A DNA stretch of 64,000 bases, taken from the NCBI RefSeq assembly GCF_003574675.1, contig NZ_QOAZ01000014.1, positions 1 through 64,000 on the forward strand, given 5' to 3'. The notes under the pieces were generated by a model. It searched no databases and was not told the DNA's origin. It saw only the letters and a program-made list of their open reading frames with translations. Positions 63,755 through 64,000 of the stretch are shown here, one piece after another. The DNA is from Azohydromonas sediminis (GTDB lineage Bacteria; Pseudomonadota; Gammaproteobacteria; Burkholderiales; Burkholderiaceae_C). Within the stretch, counting starts at the first letter, position 1. The number at the start of each line of letters is the position of its first letter. The position numbers were made by a program, and so were the translations under genes.

Positions 63755-64000
63755 GGGCGGCGCCTGCCCTCGCCCGAAGGCCGCGCGCGGGCAGCCGTGC
63801 GTGGCCTCTTGCGCTTGAACGGCGGGTCTGGCTCGCAGGCGGTGCGACGGGGTGCGCCGTCTTCCTTTGATCGTGCGCAAAGTCCGCCGGGGCGCAGCGG
63901 CTATCGTTAGTTGACCACCGCACCGAGGGCATCGTCCGTTGAAGCGGTTTGGGCACGAGCAGGGGCGCGAGAGCGGCCCGTCAAGCCCCGGCGCGAGCGC
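63755..64000. other. Right end of window, no gene seen
   Basis: 246 bp after the TerC gene. No open frame here has family resemblance. A gene may begin beyond the edge. Confidence 0.4.

Overview
The window is GC-rich chromosomal DNA from a betaproteobacterium. Family resemblance of the core genes points to Burkholderiales, probably the Rubrivivax/Leptothrix group; that placement is inference. It spans the replication-origin neighbourhood: mnmG-rsmG-lysE-parA and parB, then mnmE-yidC-yidD-rnpA-rpmH facing dnaA-dnaN-gyrB, with DnaA boxes around dnaA and two parS-like sites inside mnmG and rsmG.

Layout. 1-4.1 kb: the edge of an IS1182/IS5-type element, then a PpsR-type photosynthesis repressor and a bacteriophytochrome overlapping by 4 bp. 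4.3-9.1 kb: the stress operon prkA-yeaH-spoVR. 9.7-19.6 kb: an HD-GYP-like protein, a membrane methyltransferase, parB, argC, a freshly inserted IS481 element with 6-bp target duplications, parA, a LysE exporter, rsmG, mnmG and two small genes. 19.6-24.6 kb: a quorum-sensing cassette consisting of a LuxR-type regulator, two lux boxes, a 57-aa double-glycine peptide precursor not previously obvious because of its size, HlyD and a C39-peptidase ABC exporter, plus a divergent unknown gene. 24.6-33.3 kb: an ABC-2 exporter operon with a hydrolase and a cysteine-less glutaredoxin-like protein, a GST, a cytochrome c lipoprotein, a peptide-type ABC ATPase, an MFS carrier and rsmE. 33.5-35.5 kb: a Tat-exported metallo-hydrolase, a frameshifted histidine phosphatase and apt. 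35.6-45.7 kb: the origin region. 45.7-52.7 kb: a MarR-controlled 3-hydroxybenzoate/gentisate catabolic operon with a TRAP transporter; its maleylpyruvate isomerase is truncated. 53.2-59.3 kb: small envelope proteins, MFS carriers, an M16 peptidase and a methyltransferase. 59.5-63.8 kb: an EF-G-like GTPase, 69-bp repeats with covarying hairpins, a YdcF protein and a TerC-family protein behind a yybP-ykoY (Mn2+) riboswitch.

The strongest candidate for an undescribed system is the 19.6-24.6 kb cassette. One 20-bp lux box lies about 43 bp before a plausible start point of the peptide-hlyD-exporter operon; a second lies in the spacer before the unknown divergent gene. This predicts cell-density-controlled release of a very short peptide (core about 10 residues) through a type I channel. 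No luxI is present in the window.
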